Shown in pieces: positions 20,018 through 29,800 of a stretch of DNA of 64,000 nt (positions are counted from its first letter, which is position 1; each line of letters begins with the position of its first letter). A program made the position numbers and the translations under genes. The stretch spans positions 1,116,001 through 1,180,000 of the forward strand of contig NC_012982.1 in the NCBI RefSeq assembly GCF_000023785.1. Direction: 5' to 3'. The notes under the pieces were generated by a model. The model ran no database searches and was not told the DNA's origin. It saw nothing but the letters and a program-made list of their open reading frames with translations. The stretch is from Hirschia baltica ATCC 49814 (GTDB lineage Bacteria > Pseudomonadota > Alphaproteobacteria > Caulobacterales > Hyphomonadaceae).

Positions 20018-20689
20018 ATGTTGAAATATGTTACATCCTGCCTGCGAAAGGCTGTATATCTTATAGGTATTGGCTTGATTGCTGGATGTGCATCTGATCA
20101 AGAGATTTATCAGCCACCGGCAGAGGCAGCTTCCATCACGTCTTTTGGAACCTTGCCATTTTTGTCGCGTGTTGCGCTTTGTCCGTCCATGAATGTGAAA
20201 AATCCACCTGAAAAAGACGCTGTGGGTTATGTGGATTTTGCGCCTTTTATCGCAGTTGATGAAACCATCGTATTGGCGACCACGCCGCTTGAGGCGGGGT
20301 GTTTATCCTCAGGATATGGTTTGCGATCAAATAGAATGCACAAAGGCATTGATTATCATCATTCGCAGCCTGTTGAAATTTACGCGGCAGGACGCGGGCG
20401 CATTCTAGAAACGGGTGTGCACAGAGATTTTGGCAATTACGTGCTGATCTATCATGGGCAAGGCATTTATACGCGCTATGCGCACATGGAATCCATCACG
20501 CCTGAGCTGGCATATGGGCAAGAAATTGACATGGGCCAGACGATTGGACGTATGGGACGCACTGGTCGCAGAGTGACCGGGCGGCATCTGCATTATGAAG
20601 TGCTCAAGGGCAATTATAATACGCCGAAAAAATCATTCGGACTTGTCGCGATTAATATTTTTGAACTGCCGCAAATGTGGCCGCAATAA
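20018..20689 (+). CDS. M23-family metallopeptidase lipoprotein
   Basis: 223 residues from the ATG at 20018, which has GGAGGT ten bases upstream. A lipobox IGLIAGC follows the hydrophobic segment. The LytM/M23 domain is in the second half: zinc ligands appear as NRMHKGIDYH and later GRHLHYEVL, with YGQEIDMGQTIGRMGRTG between. Such proteins cleave peptidoglycan cross-links or, when degenerate, activate amidases; here the H-x-D and H-x-H motifs look complete. No neighbour points to a specific division role. Confidence 0.9.
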   Translation: MLKYVTSCLRKAVYLIGIGLIAGCASDQEIYQPPAEAASITSFGTLPFLSRVALCPSMNVKNPPEKDAVGYVDFAPFIAVDETIVLATTPLEAGCLSSGYGLRSNRMHKGIDYHHSQPVEIYAAGRGRILETGVHRDFGNYVLIYHGQGIYTRYAHMESITPELAYGQEIDMGQTIGRMGRTGRRVTGRHLHYEVLKGNYNTPKKSFGLVAINIFELPQMWPQ

Positions 20690-20696
20690 ATCGCGC

Positions 20697-21086
20697 TTAT
20701 TTGGGCTGCAACATATCCCATTTATTGCCGAACGGATCCTGCCAAACCACAACTTTGGCATAGGGTTCATCGCGTGGCTCTTCTAGGAAAATGATGCCTT
20801 TTGCGCGCATGGCGGCATAATCAGCTTCAAAATCATCTGTTTGCAGGAAAAAACCGACACGGCCACCGGCTTGATTGCCTATTGCTGCAAATTGTTCTGG
20901 CTTGTCGGCCTTGGCCAGCAGAATCTTTGTTTCTGTTGAGCCTGGAGGAGCAACCAATACCCAGCGTTTTTTAGCCGATATTTTTGTGTCTTCAATCAGG
21001 TCAAACCCAAGCATGTCGACATAAAAAGCGATGCCGTCATCATAATTGGGTACGACGAGTGTAAGTGCTGATATAAACTGAGCCAT
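20697..21086 (-). CDS. VOC-family (glyoxalase/dioxygenase-fold) protein
   Basis: 129 residues with the two beta-alpha-beta-beta-beta modules of the vicinal oxygen chelate fold: SALTLVVPNYDDGIAFYVDMLGF at the start (in two pieces) and VVWQDPFGNKWDMLQ at the end. The family covers glyoxalases, dioxygenases and antibiotic-binding proteins; the sequence alone does not tell which. It converges on the M23 peptidase gene with only seven bases between. Confidence 0.85.
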   Translation of the reverse strand: MAQFISALTLVVPNYDDGIAFYVDMLGFDLIEDTKISAKKRWVLVAPPGSTETKILLAKADKPEQFAAIGNQAGGRVGFFLQTDDFEADYAAMRAKGIIFLEEPRDEPYAKVVVWQDPFGNKWDMLQPK

Positions 21087-21139
21087 GACCTTCAGTTGAA
21101 GTGATTTTTATTGAAGGTCAAGCTCAGTATTTTATGGGT

Positions 21140-22419
<1,280 letters not shown>

Positions 22420-23634
22420 CTAAAAAAGATTCATTTGCCGATATCCGTCTGGTCTTGGTGGACGAAAAAGGTCCGTTCGTAGCTCTGATTTGGTATTTCT
22501 TATGTTCAGTCGCTCAATTGCGAGTTTGAAGCGTTGGGCGATGAGTTTAGCATATGGACCGGTCCCGCGTTGACGTAATCCAAAATCGGATTGGTAGGTT
22601 TTACTGCCGCGCATACTGCGCAAGATATTCATGACTTTATCTGCACGGTCAGGGTAATTTACTTGCAGCCATTCTTCAAAAAGATAGGCGATCTCATTGG
22701 GTAATCTTAGGAGAACATAGCCAGCATTGTCTGCACCAGCATTTACGGCAGCTTCTAATAGGTTTTCTATTTCCATGTCATTTATAGCGGGAATGATTGG
22801 CGCTGTCATAACAGTGACAGGGATGCCCGCCTGCGCTAATTGACGGATAACATCCAAACGGCGGTGAGGGGCGGCTGCGCGCGGTTCCATTTTGCGTGAG
22901 AGCTTGTTGTCCAGCGATGTCAAAGAAATACAGGCGCGCACAAGACCTTGCTCGGCCATGGGGGCGAGAATATCTAAGTCTCTCAGAACGAGCGCTGATT
23001 TTGTGACGAATGCGATAGGGTGTCGCGCTTCAGAGGCGACGCGCAATATCTCACGCGTGATTTTTAGGTCGCGTTCAACCGGTTGATAGATATCGGTGTC
23101 ACCGCCTAAAATCAGTGTCTTAGGGCGATATCTGGGTTTTGCAATTTCAGCTTCCAATAATTTGGCAATGCCGGGTTTTATGAAAATTTTGCTTTCAAAA
23201 TCAATGCCTGCCGATAATCCTGCATAAGTGTGGTTTGGTCGCGCATAGCAATAGATACATCCATGTTCGCAGCCCTTGTATGGATTTATTGTCCGGTCAA
23301 AAGGTAAATCCGGTGATGAATTATAGGTGATTGCCTTCTTAGCGGATTCGCGAATTGTTTCTGTACGGATAGGTTGGATATCTTCGGAAAAATCACTCCA
23401 GCCATCATCAAATGGCAGTCGGCCATAGGTTTCATATCTGCCCGTTGCGTTTGAAACTGCGCCGCGTCCACGTGCACGCAATTGGGTAGCTTCCCATCCC
23501 ATTTCTTTAGGCCATTCCAGACTGTTTGGTATGTCGTCATCGTCGGTATTTGCACTCAGATTTTGGGGCGTATCATCAATTATTCTATGCCTATCAGGCC
23601 TAGCGCGCGCACGTTTTCCGGTTGAGTTTTCCAC
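22420..23634 (-). CDS. PA0069-family radical SAM protein
   Basis: About 404 residues from a GTG at 23634; an ATG 25 codons upstream is open but adds a hydrophobic, unrelated stretch. The cluster motif is CEHGCIYCYARP (C-x3-C-x2-C), preceded by INPYKG, and the N-terminal ARGRGAVSNATGRYE is typical of the PA0069/SplB-like group. These proteins resemble spore photoproduct lyase, but their substrate is unknown. The gene follows two glycosyltransferase genes on the same strand. Confidence 0.88.
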   Translation of the reverse strand: MENSTGKRARARPDRHRIIDDTPQNLSANTDDDDIPNSLEWPKEMGWEATQLRARGRGAVSNATGRYETYGRLPFDDGWSDFSEDIQPIRTETIRESAKKAITYNSSPDLPFDRTINPYKGCEHGCIYCYARPNHTYAGLSAGIDFESKIFIKPGIAKLLEAEIAKPRYRPKTLILGGDTDIYQPVERDLKITREILRVASEARHPIAFVTKSALVLRDLDILAPMAEQGLVRACISLTSLDNKLSRKMEPRAAAPHRRLDVIRQLAQAGIPVTVMTAPIIPAINDMEIENLLEAAVNAGADNAGYVLLRLPNEIAYLFEEWLQVNYPDRADKVMNILRSMRGSKTYQSDFGLRQRGTGPYAKLIAQRFKLAIERLNIRNTKSELRTDLFRPPRPDGYRQMNLF

Positions 23635-23732
23635 AATAGAATGCCTAAAAGGTAATTGGTAGGATATATTGAATAGGAATAGAACAATAGCGGAACAAAA
23701 CAAAAACACAATCGATTTGTTTTACGAAACGG

Positions 23733-24338
23733 CTATTGTTTTGAATTCGCAGACCATTTTTTTAGAGAGTCTAAATCATCAATATCAATCAGGCTGTGGA
23801 GAAGTTTCGTTTGCGTGCCGTTTGGCAGGGTTTGGCGCATATCATCGAGGGCATATTGGCTGGACCATCTGACCGGATTAAAGTGCAAAGCTTGCCGTCT
23901 CAATTGGGTTGATGCACCAAATAACCAAAAGCCGCCATCATCTGCTGGGCCAAAAACGGCATCATGTTTTTTTAAGCTATTAAAAGCGAAGTGAATGTCG
24001 CTTTTGCAAATATCTGGTGCATCTGTGCCAATGACAATGACGGGGCCTTTGGGGGCAGATCTAAAAGCGAGAGAAAGCCTCTGGCCTAAATCGCCTTTGC
24101 CTTGTGCTTGCCTCACAAAATTTGAAGGCCACAGATTTCCAGTTGGTGCATGTATATCTTTATCTGGTGCGATGCATAAATATGATTTCCAGCGTGATGA
24201 TCGAGCTGCTTGCATGGTTTGGCTGTGGCAATAGCGATTAATGCGCTGTGCGTGTGTTGGTCCAATCGCTGTCGCTAAACGCGTTTTTGCAAGCCCCATG
24301 CGCGGTGGTTTTGCAAAAATTAGAAGCGTGGACTGCAT
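23733..24338 (-). CDS. TIGR04282-family glycosyltransferase (DUF2064)
   Basis: 201 residues. The start LLIFAKPPRMGLAKTRLA is the nucleotide-sugar-binding loop of the GT-A fold, and GTDAPDI and ADDGGFWLFG are further family motifs. The family is named for its presence in arsenosugar biosynthesis clusters, always next to a TIGR04283 partner, as here. No arsM-like methyltransferase is in this window, so the product is uncertain. Three bases separate it from the partner gene. Confidence 0.88.
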   Translation of the reverse strand: MQSTLLIFAKPPRMGLAKTRLATAIGPTHAQRINRYCHSQTMQAARSSRWKSYLCIAPDKDIHAPTGNLWPSNFVRQAQGKGDLGQRLSLAFRSAPKGPVIVIGTDAPDICKSDIHFAFNSLKKHDAVFGPADDGGFWLFGASTQLRRQALHFNPVRWSSQYALDDMRQTLPNGTQTKLLHSLIDIDDLDSLKKWSANSKQ

Positions 24339-24341
24339 GGG

Positions 24342-25040
24342 TTATTTATAGGCCTTGGCGAGTTTGTCGGGGGAGGCACCCATAAGGAATCTGGAGAGAA
24401 GAAAAGCATTTTTCCAAGACCGTTTTCTCCAGCCATCACGTTCATATTTTTCGCTGGATGTGATTGCTTTTGTCGTCATGATCCGAAGGCGGGATTTGCC
24501 AATGCGTTGGGCAATATCAACATCTTCCATGAGAGCGATATCTTTAAATCCGCCAATGTCTTCATAAACAGATTTGTGAATAAGCAATCCCTGATCTCCA
24601 TAGGGCAGCCCTAATGCGCGGACGCGTTGACCTGCACGTCTCTCCAGCCAGCGTGCTTCCTTTTTGGGGCTGTCATAGGCGAGCGTGAAAGCTGCCGCAA
24701 ATTTTGGAAAATGCATTTGTGCATTCACGGCATCCGCCCAATTATATTCCAAGGCTGTATCGGCGTGTAGAAACAGAAACCAGTTGGATTTGGCATTTTT
24801 TGCGCCGATATGAAGTTGACGTCCGCGTCCAGCTTTGGGGCTGGTTATAACGCGGCATCCAGCACTGCCTGCCATTGCGATTGTATGGTCTGTGGAACCG
24901 CCATCAACAATTAGAACTTCTCGAATTAATCCTGACCCTAATCCCGCGCTGAGAGAATCAAGGCAATGCGGCAGATGCTTTTCCGCATTTAGGGTTGGGA
25001 TAATGATAGATAATTCGCCGCGTGTCATAGTTGGTGTCAT
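24342..25040 (-). CDS. TIGR04283-family glycosyltransferase 2
   Basis: 232 residues, GT2 fold: LSIIIPTLNAEKHLPHCLDSL at the start (in pieces), DGGSTDHT, FLHADTAL (the DxD) and LPYGDQGLL. It is the partner of the TIGR04282 enzyme, and the two are translated in tandem. A second in-frame ATG four codons on (25028) may be the true start, as it has AGGA at a better distance. The first ATG is buried in a 7-bp inverted repeat (25038-25060). Confidence 0.9.
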   Translation of the reverse strand: MTPTMTRGELSIIIPTLNAEKHLPHCLDSLSAGLGSGLIREVLIVDGGSTDHTIAMAGSAGCRVITSPKAGRGRQLHIGAKNAKSNWFLFLHADTALEYNWADAVNAQMHFPKFAAAFTLAYDSPKKEARWLERRAGQRVRALGLPYGDQGLLIHKSVYEDIGGFKDIALMEDVDIAQRIGKSRLRIMTTKAITSSEKYERDGWRKRSWKNAFLLSRFLMGASPDKLAKAYK

Positions 25041-25257
25041 ATCCTAAAACCTCGGATATGGGAGTCTTTTTTACAAAATATATGTGTAGCGTTGAATAGG
25101 TCGCTAAATACACGCAAAGAGATAGATAAAGCAATATTTTCAGATAATAAGTGCGGTCTATCCCTATTCAAATCGTGAAAAATGAAACGATTTGTAAGGT
25201 TTTTTTGATAAGGTTAACATTGAGGGAAGTGGGTATTTTGATTAAAGGCGAGACGGT

Positions 25258-26976
25258 TTGGCTTCTGAGTATGCTAGAGCGATAGATGACGAGACATTTT
25301 ACCCTGATGGATTAGACGAACTTTTCAGTTCAGGTGTCTTGGATAGTACACAGGCAAGTGCATTTGAAAAAATCGCATGGCTTGCCGCTAAAGTGCTATC
25401 TGCTCCAATTGCATTTGTATCTTTATTAGGCGGAAAAAAATACTGGCTTTACAGCTTAGAGCATTGTGATGAACAACACCTCATCCATGACCTCAAGCCG
25501 CTACAAGCTGAAACGCGATCTAATGATGTATTTGAGATCCCGGATGCACGATTAGATCCGGATTATTTCGATCTTCCCAGTTTTGACGGCACAACAGGGA
25601 TACGTTTTTATGCGTCTGCCCCTATCGCCGGTCCTTCTGGAGAAGTATGTGGGCATTTTGTGCTGGCGAGTAAATCTCCACGGACTTTGAGTTCAGAAGA
25701 GCGTAATGTTTTGCGCTGTTTGGCTGACCAAATTGAAAGTGAATTACGGCTTTTATTGCAAATGCAGGAAGAAGCATCACTAAGATTTGCGGCAACAAAA
25801 GCTTTCAATGCAAAATCGTCTTTTTTGTCTTTGATTTCACATGAAATTCGTACGCCTATAGCTGGTATTATGGGCGCGACAGACATGTTGATCGCCAAAG
25901 TGAATAACCGAGCATATGAGGACAATGAAGCTGAAAAAGAGCTGCTTAATACAGTCTGGTCCAGTGCTTCGGATTTGTTACAATTATTAAATGAAACCCT
26001 AGATGCGGCTAAAATAGAAGCAGATGGTGTTCAGATACATAATCAGTCGTTTGATTTGGTCGCATTCTGTGAAAAATTAAAAAATCACTTTAAGCCACTT
26101 GCTGAAAATAAGGGCCTAGATCTGAATATTCGGTTTGATGGTCTGGGTGAGTTTTCTCAACATATCGAAGCTGACCCTACGCGCATCCGTCAAATTCTCT
26201 TTAACCTTATCCATAATGCGATGAAATTTACGGGTAAGGGGGAGGTGAGTTGTAATATCAGCATCCTACCGCGTGAAAATAGTATCGAAAATGCCTGCTT
26301 GTTGAACATTGAGGTGAGTGACACCGGTATCGGCATGACGCAGGCTGAAGTTGCGAATTTATTTGTGCCATTTAATCAGGCCAATGTCGGTGATGATCGC
26401 GAATATGGTGGCACAGGTCTTGGCATGACACTCGTTAAACAATTAGTGGATCGCATGGAGGGCACTATTGCCGTGCGTTCGCAGCGAGGTGTCGGCACGC
26501 AGTTAAAGATACAAATCCCCACTTTTGAAATCGTTGAAGATGGTTGGGTTGTAGATAGACGCCCTGAATTGGAAGACATAAAAGAAGGAAGCCTAGAGGC
26601 CGTTGATGCTGATGCACTCAAAGGACTGCAAGTGCTTGTTGTGGACGATAATAGTCAAAACCTGTTTATCTTATCTCGCGTATTGGAAACATGGGGATGT
26701 GACGCAATTATCGCCGAAAATGGAAATAATGCACTACAGGAAGCCAAGTCGCATAGTTTTGACGCGATTATTCTTGATCTTCACATGCCGCATAAATCTG
26801 GGTTTGAGGTAGCGAGAGAATTACGTCAATATACTTCGTCGACACGTTTGATCGCGTGTAGTGCGGATACGACACAAGATGCGTATGCCAAATGTCAGGA
26901 AGCTGGCTTTGATGATATTCTTGCCAAGCCGTTTGATTGGGCGCTTATGCATAGCGCTTTATCCAAATGCGTTTAG
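25258..26976 (+). CDS. GAF-domain hybrid sensor histidine kinase
   Basis: 572 residues: GAF domain (about 25-170), histidine phosphoacceptor with SLISHEIRTPIAG (H195), ATPase domain with FNLIHNAMKF, DTGIGM and GGTGLGM, and a C-terminal receiver (from about 462) with VLVVDDNSQN, phospho-Asp in ILDLHMP (D507) and AKPFD. There is no membrane span, so it senses a cytoplasmic signal through GAF. An in-frame stop 12 bases upstream leaves TTG at 25258 as the only N-terminal start, with AGGCGAG before it. The output partner is not adjacent. Confidence 0.95.
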   Translation: MASEYARAIDDETFYPDGLDELFSSGVLDSTQASAFEKIAWLAAKVLSAPIAFVSLLGGKKYWLYSLEHCDEQHLIHDLKPLQAETRSNDVFEIPDARLDPDYFDLPSFDGTTGIRFYASAPIAGPSGEVCGHFVLASKSPRTLSSEERNVLRCLADQIESELRLLLQMQEEASLRFAATKAFNAKSSFLSLISHEIRTPIAGIMGATDMLIAKVNNRAYEDNEAEKELLNTVWSSASDLLQLLNETLDAAKIEADGVQIHNQSFDLVAFCEKLKNHFKPLAENKGLDLNIRFDGLGEFSQHIEADPTRIRQILFNLIHNAMKFTGKGEVSCNISILPRENSIENACLLNIEVSDTGIGMTQAEVANLFVPFNQANVGDDREYGGTGLGMTLVKQLVDRMEGTIAVRSQRGVGTQLKIQIPTFEIVEDGWVVDRRPELEDIKEGSLEAVDADALKGLQVLVVDDNSQNLFILSRVLETWGCDAIIAENGNNALQEAKSHSFDAIILDLHMPHKSGFEVARELRQYTSSTRLIACSADTTQDAYAKCQEAGFDDILAKPFDWALMHSALSKCV

Positions 26977-26978
26977 TT

Positions 26979-27785
26979 TCAGGAAATCGCGCCCAGTTGC
27001 TCAGCGCGTTTTCTGATCAGTTGCAAATCTTTCCAAGTCTTAGCTTTTTCAGCTGGCCGCACGCGCAGATAGCTTGGGGCAAATAAAGGAAAGCAAGGAA
27101 TTTCCTGAGATAGGCTTTCTTGTTTGTACTGAAACTCCTGACCGCGCAATTTTGCAATATTATCTGTTTTGTTGAGCAAGATTTGCGAAGACATTTTGCC
27201 AATCGTGACGATTATCTTGGGAGAGACCAGTTCAATTTGTCTCTGCAAGAATGGACGGCAAATCGCCCATTCCTGATCATCTGGATTACGCTCGCCCAGC
27301 ATATGCCATGGCATTAATGACGCGATGTAAAGATTGTCCTGTCTAGTAAAATTGATGGCTGCAAACATCTTGTCCAGCAATTGCCCGTTGGCACCAGCTG
27401 CTGGCCGACCTGATTTATCTTCTTCACGATCAGGTGCGCCGCAAATGATCATCATGTCAGCATTGATATTGCCATCGCAAAGCACAGTAGAGCGTGCCGT
27501 GGTTCTAAGATCGCAACCTGTGAAATCATTGACGGATTTTTTAAGGTCTTCAATGGTTAGGGCATGGTCTGCAAGTTTTTGAGCAGCCAAAATCTGGTCA
27601 GTTCGCAAGCGGCGCGGTTGCGCTGGCGCGCTTTTTTCCGCTTTGGAAATTGGGGCGGGCGTTTTAGTCGCAGCTGTAGGTGCGGTTTTTTTCTTTAAAG
27701 AAATAGGCTGATCTGGTGGAACCCCTGCGTCAATCCACCACTCATGGAGACTTTTTAGCGCTAATTCTTCGGGAGACCATTGCAT
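26979..27785 (-). CDS. Uracil-DNA glycosylase superfamily protein (family 4-like)
   Basis: 268 residues. The C-terminal 170 form a UDG fold: GAPDREEDKSGRPAAGANGQLLDKM is the family 4 motif 1 region (given in parts), and FAPSYLRVRP is in the place of the HPSYLLR motif. The KCRPP segment that supplies a cluster cysteine is here IASLMPWHML, so the [4Fe-4S] ligands are incomplete; this is common in the alphaproteobacterial branch. The N-terminal 95 residues are low-complexity, rich in Pro, Ala and Lys. It diverges from the ETF-QO gene. Confidence 0.88.
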   Translation of the reverse strand: MQWSPEELALKSLHEWWIDAGVPPDQPISLKKKTAPTAATKTPAPISKAEKSAPAQPRRLRTDQILAAQKLADHALTIEDLKKSVNDFTGCDLRTTARSTVLCDGNINADMMIICGAPDREEDKSGRPAAGANGQLLDKMFAAINFTRQDNLYIASLMPWHMLGERNPDDQEWAICRPFLQRQIELVSPKIIVTIGKMSSQILLNKTDNIAKLRGQEFQYKQESLSQEIPCFPLFAPSYLRVRPAEKAKTWKDLQLIRKRAEQLGAIS

Positions 27786-27902
27786 TTTTGACTAAAATTA
27801 TCTCTTTTGTTGCGCTGCAATACAGATTAAGTGACTATAAGCGAATTATAAAATAAGAAAATAGCGAGCTGTAGGGAATCGGCTGGATTCGGGAGAAATA
27901 GA

Positions 27903-29588
27903 ATGGCATTGGAAGAAATAGAACGTGAATCCATGGATGTGGACGTTGTTATTGTTGGGGGTGGTCCAGCTGGATTAAGTGCCGCTATTCGACTCATGCA
28001 GCGCTCTCAAGAAACAGGACAAGAGCTTAGTGTTGTTGTTCTTGAAAAGGGATCCGAGGTAGGCGCACATATTCTTTCTGGTGCTGTGATTGACCCAATC
28101 GCGCTGAATGAACTTATTCCAGATTGGAAAGAAAAAGGCGCGCCGCTGGAAACACCGGTTACAAAAGACAAGTTTATGTATCTTGGACCTGCTGGTTCGA
28201 TCACATTGCCGGAATTTGCATTTCCGCCAATGATCAAAAACCACGGCAATTACATCGCGTCTCTTGGAAATGTATCGCGTTGGTTGGCTGAACAAGCCGA
28301 GGCGTTGGGTGTAGAAATTTATCCGGGGTTTGCTGCCTCTGAATTTACCTACAATGAAGATGGTTCGATCAAAGGTGTGGTTGCCGGTGTCGCTGGTATT
28401 GGCCGAGATGGTCAACCCAAGCCTGGTGCTGAAGCAGGCATGGAGCTTAACGGTAAATACGTCTTCATAGCTGAAGGTGTCCGTGGATCGCTTGCCAAGA
28501 AAGTGATTGCCGATTTCGATCTGGCAAAAGGCAAAGAGCCACAAAAACACGGTATTGGTATTAAAGAGCTTTGGCAGGTGCCTGATGAGGTTTTCCAATC
28601 AGGTCTTGCACAACACACATTTGGTTGGCCGCTAGATGATAAAACAGGTGGCGGATCATTCCTTTATCACTTTGGTGACAATTACGTGGCCGTGGGCCTT
28701 GTGGTTCACCTGAACTACAAAAACCCATACCTGTCTCCATATGATGAATTCCAGCGTATGAAGCACCATGAAGATATCGCGCAGCACTTAAAAGGTGGAA
28801 AGCGTATTTCTTATGGCGCGCGGGCAATTACTGAAGGCGGATATCAATCCGTGCCGAAACTGACTTTCCCCGGTGGTGCGCTTATCGGATGTTCAGCTGG
28901 TTTTGTGAATCTGCCGCGTATTAAAGGCAGTCATAATGCAATGAAAACAGGTATGCTTGCGGCTGAAGCTGCCTTTGATGCAATTGTAAATGGCCGTCAG
29001 TCTGATGAATTGATTGAGTATCAAACTGCTTATAATAAAAGCTGGGTGGCAAAAGAACTTAAGAAAGTTCGTAACGCTAAACCGCTTTGGTCTAAGCTTG
29101 GTACAACAATGGGTATTCCTGCGTTTGGCTTGGATTTGTGGAGCACGACTCTATTTGGCGGATGGTCACCATTCACGCCATTTGGCGGATCACTCAAGCA
29201 TGGCAAAACAGATGCGGCAAGCCTAGAGCCAGCCAAGAAGCACAAGCCTATAAAATATCCAAAGCCGGATGGTGTGCTTTCATTCGATAAGCTGACCAGC
29301 GTGTCTTATTCCTTCACCAACCACGAAGAAGACCAGCCAATCCACTTGAAAGTGGAAGATTTAGCGCTTCAGAAAAATTCAGAATTGGCTGTGTTTGCTG
29401 GCCCATCTGCACGTTATTGTCCGGCTGGTGTTTATGAGTGGGTCAAGGATGCTCAGGACACAGACGTCTTCCAGATCAATTCACAAAACTGCGTGCATTG
29501 TAAAACATGTGATATCAAAGACCCTAATCAGAACATCACATGGACCACACCAGAGGGTGCTGGCGGTCCCAACTATCCAAATATGTAA
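27903..29588 (+). CDS. etfD: Electron transfer flavoprotein-ubiquinone oxidoreductase
   Basis: Passes electrons from ETF (fatty-acid and amino-acid oxidation) to ubiquinone at the inner membrane. 561 residues: FAD dinucleotide-binding motif VIVGGGPAGLSAAIRL near residue 18, the central quinone-binding segment, and a C-terminal [4Fe-4S] site with CPAGVYEWV and NCVHCKTCDIKDP. Length and motifs are those of bacterial and mitochondrial ETF-QO. Single-gene unit followed by a strong structured terminator region. Confidence 0.97.
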   Translation: MALEEIERESMDVDVVIVGGGPAGLSAAIRLMQRSQETGQELSVVVLEKGSEVGAHILSGAVIDPIALNELIPDWKEKGAPLETPVTKDKFMYLGPAGSITLPEFAFPPMIKNHGNYIASLGNVSRWLAEQAEALGVEIYPGFAASEFTYNEDGSIKGVVAGVAGIGRDGQPKPGAEAGMELNGKYVFIAEGVRGSLAKKVIADFDLAKGKEPQKHGIGIKELWQVPDEVFQSGLAQHTFGWPLDDKTGGGSFLYHFGDNYVAVGLVVHLNYKNPYLSPYDEFQRMKHHEDIAQHLKGGKRISYGARAITEGGYQSVPKLTFPGGALIGCSAGFVNLPRIKGSHNAMKTGMLAAEAAFDAIVNGRQSDELIEYQTAYNKSWVAKELKKVRNAKPLWSKLGTTMGIPAFGLDLWSTTLFGGWSPFTPFGGSLKHGKTDAASLEPAKKHKPIKYPKPDGVLSFDKLTSVSYSFTNHEEDQPIHLKVEDLALQKNSELAVFAGPSARYCPAGVYEWVKDAQDTDVFQINSQNCVHCKTCDIKDPNQNITWTTPEGAGGPNYPNM

Positions 29589-29609
29589 TTGATATCAGTC
29601 CAAAAATTG

Positions 29610-29693
29610 TATGGCTTTGGAGCCTGAATTCCCTTTTTACGCTAATATTCGGCGCGTTAAGGTTTTTTCAGCGTCTCTAAAGCCATATTTTTT
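29610..29693 (+). terminator. Long-stem structured terminator after ETF-QO
   Basis: TATGGCTTTGGAG (29610-29622) pairs with CTCTAAAGCCATA (29675-29687), twelve of thirteen bases, directly stacked on an inner ACGCT/AGCGT stem (29639-29643 with 29670-29674). A run of T follows. The loop of some 45 bases is larger than for an ordinary terminator, so a small structured RNA is a possible alternative. Confidence 0.6.
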
Positions 29694-29800
29694 GAAATTT
29701 GGTCAAAAATAACATCTGCATGACTTCAAGTGCGGCTCGATTTGGTCATAAAGTGATGTCACTACGTCAATCAAAGACGAGTTGTAAGCTGGAGTTATAT

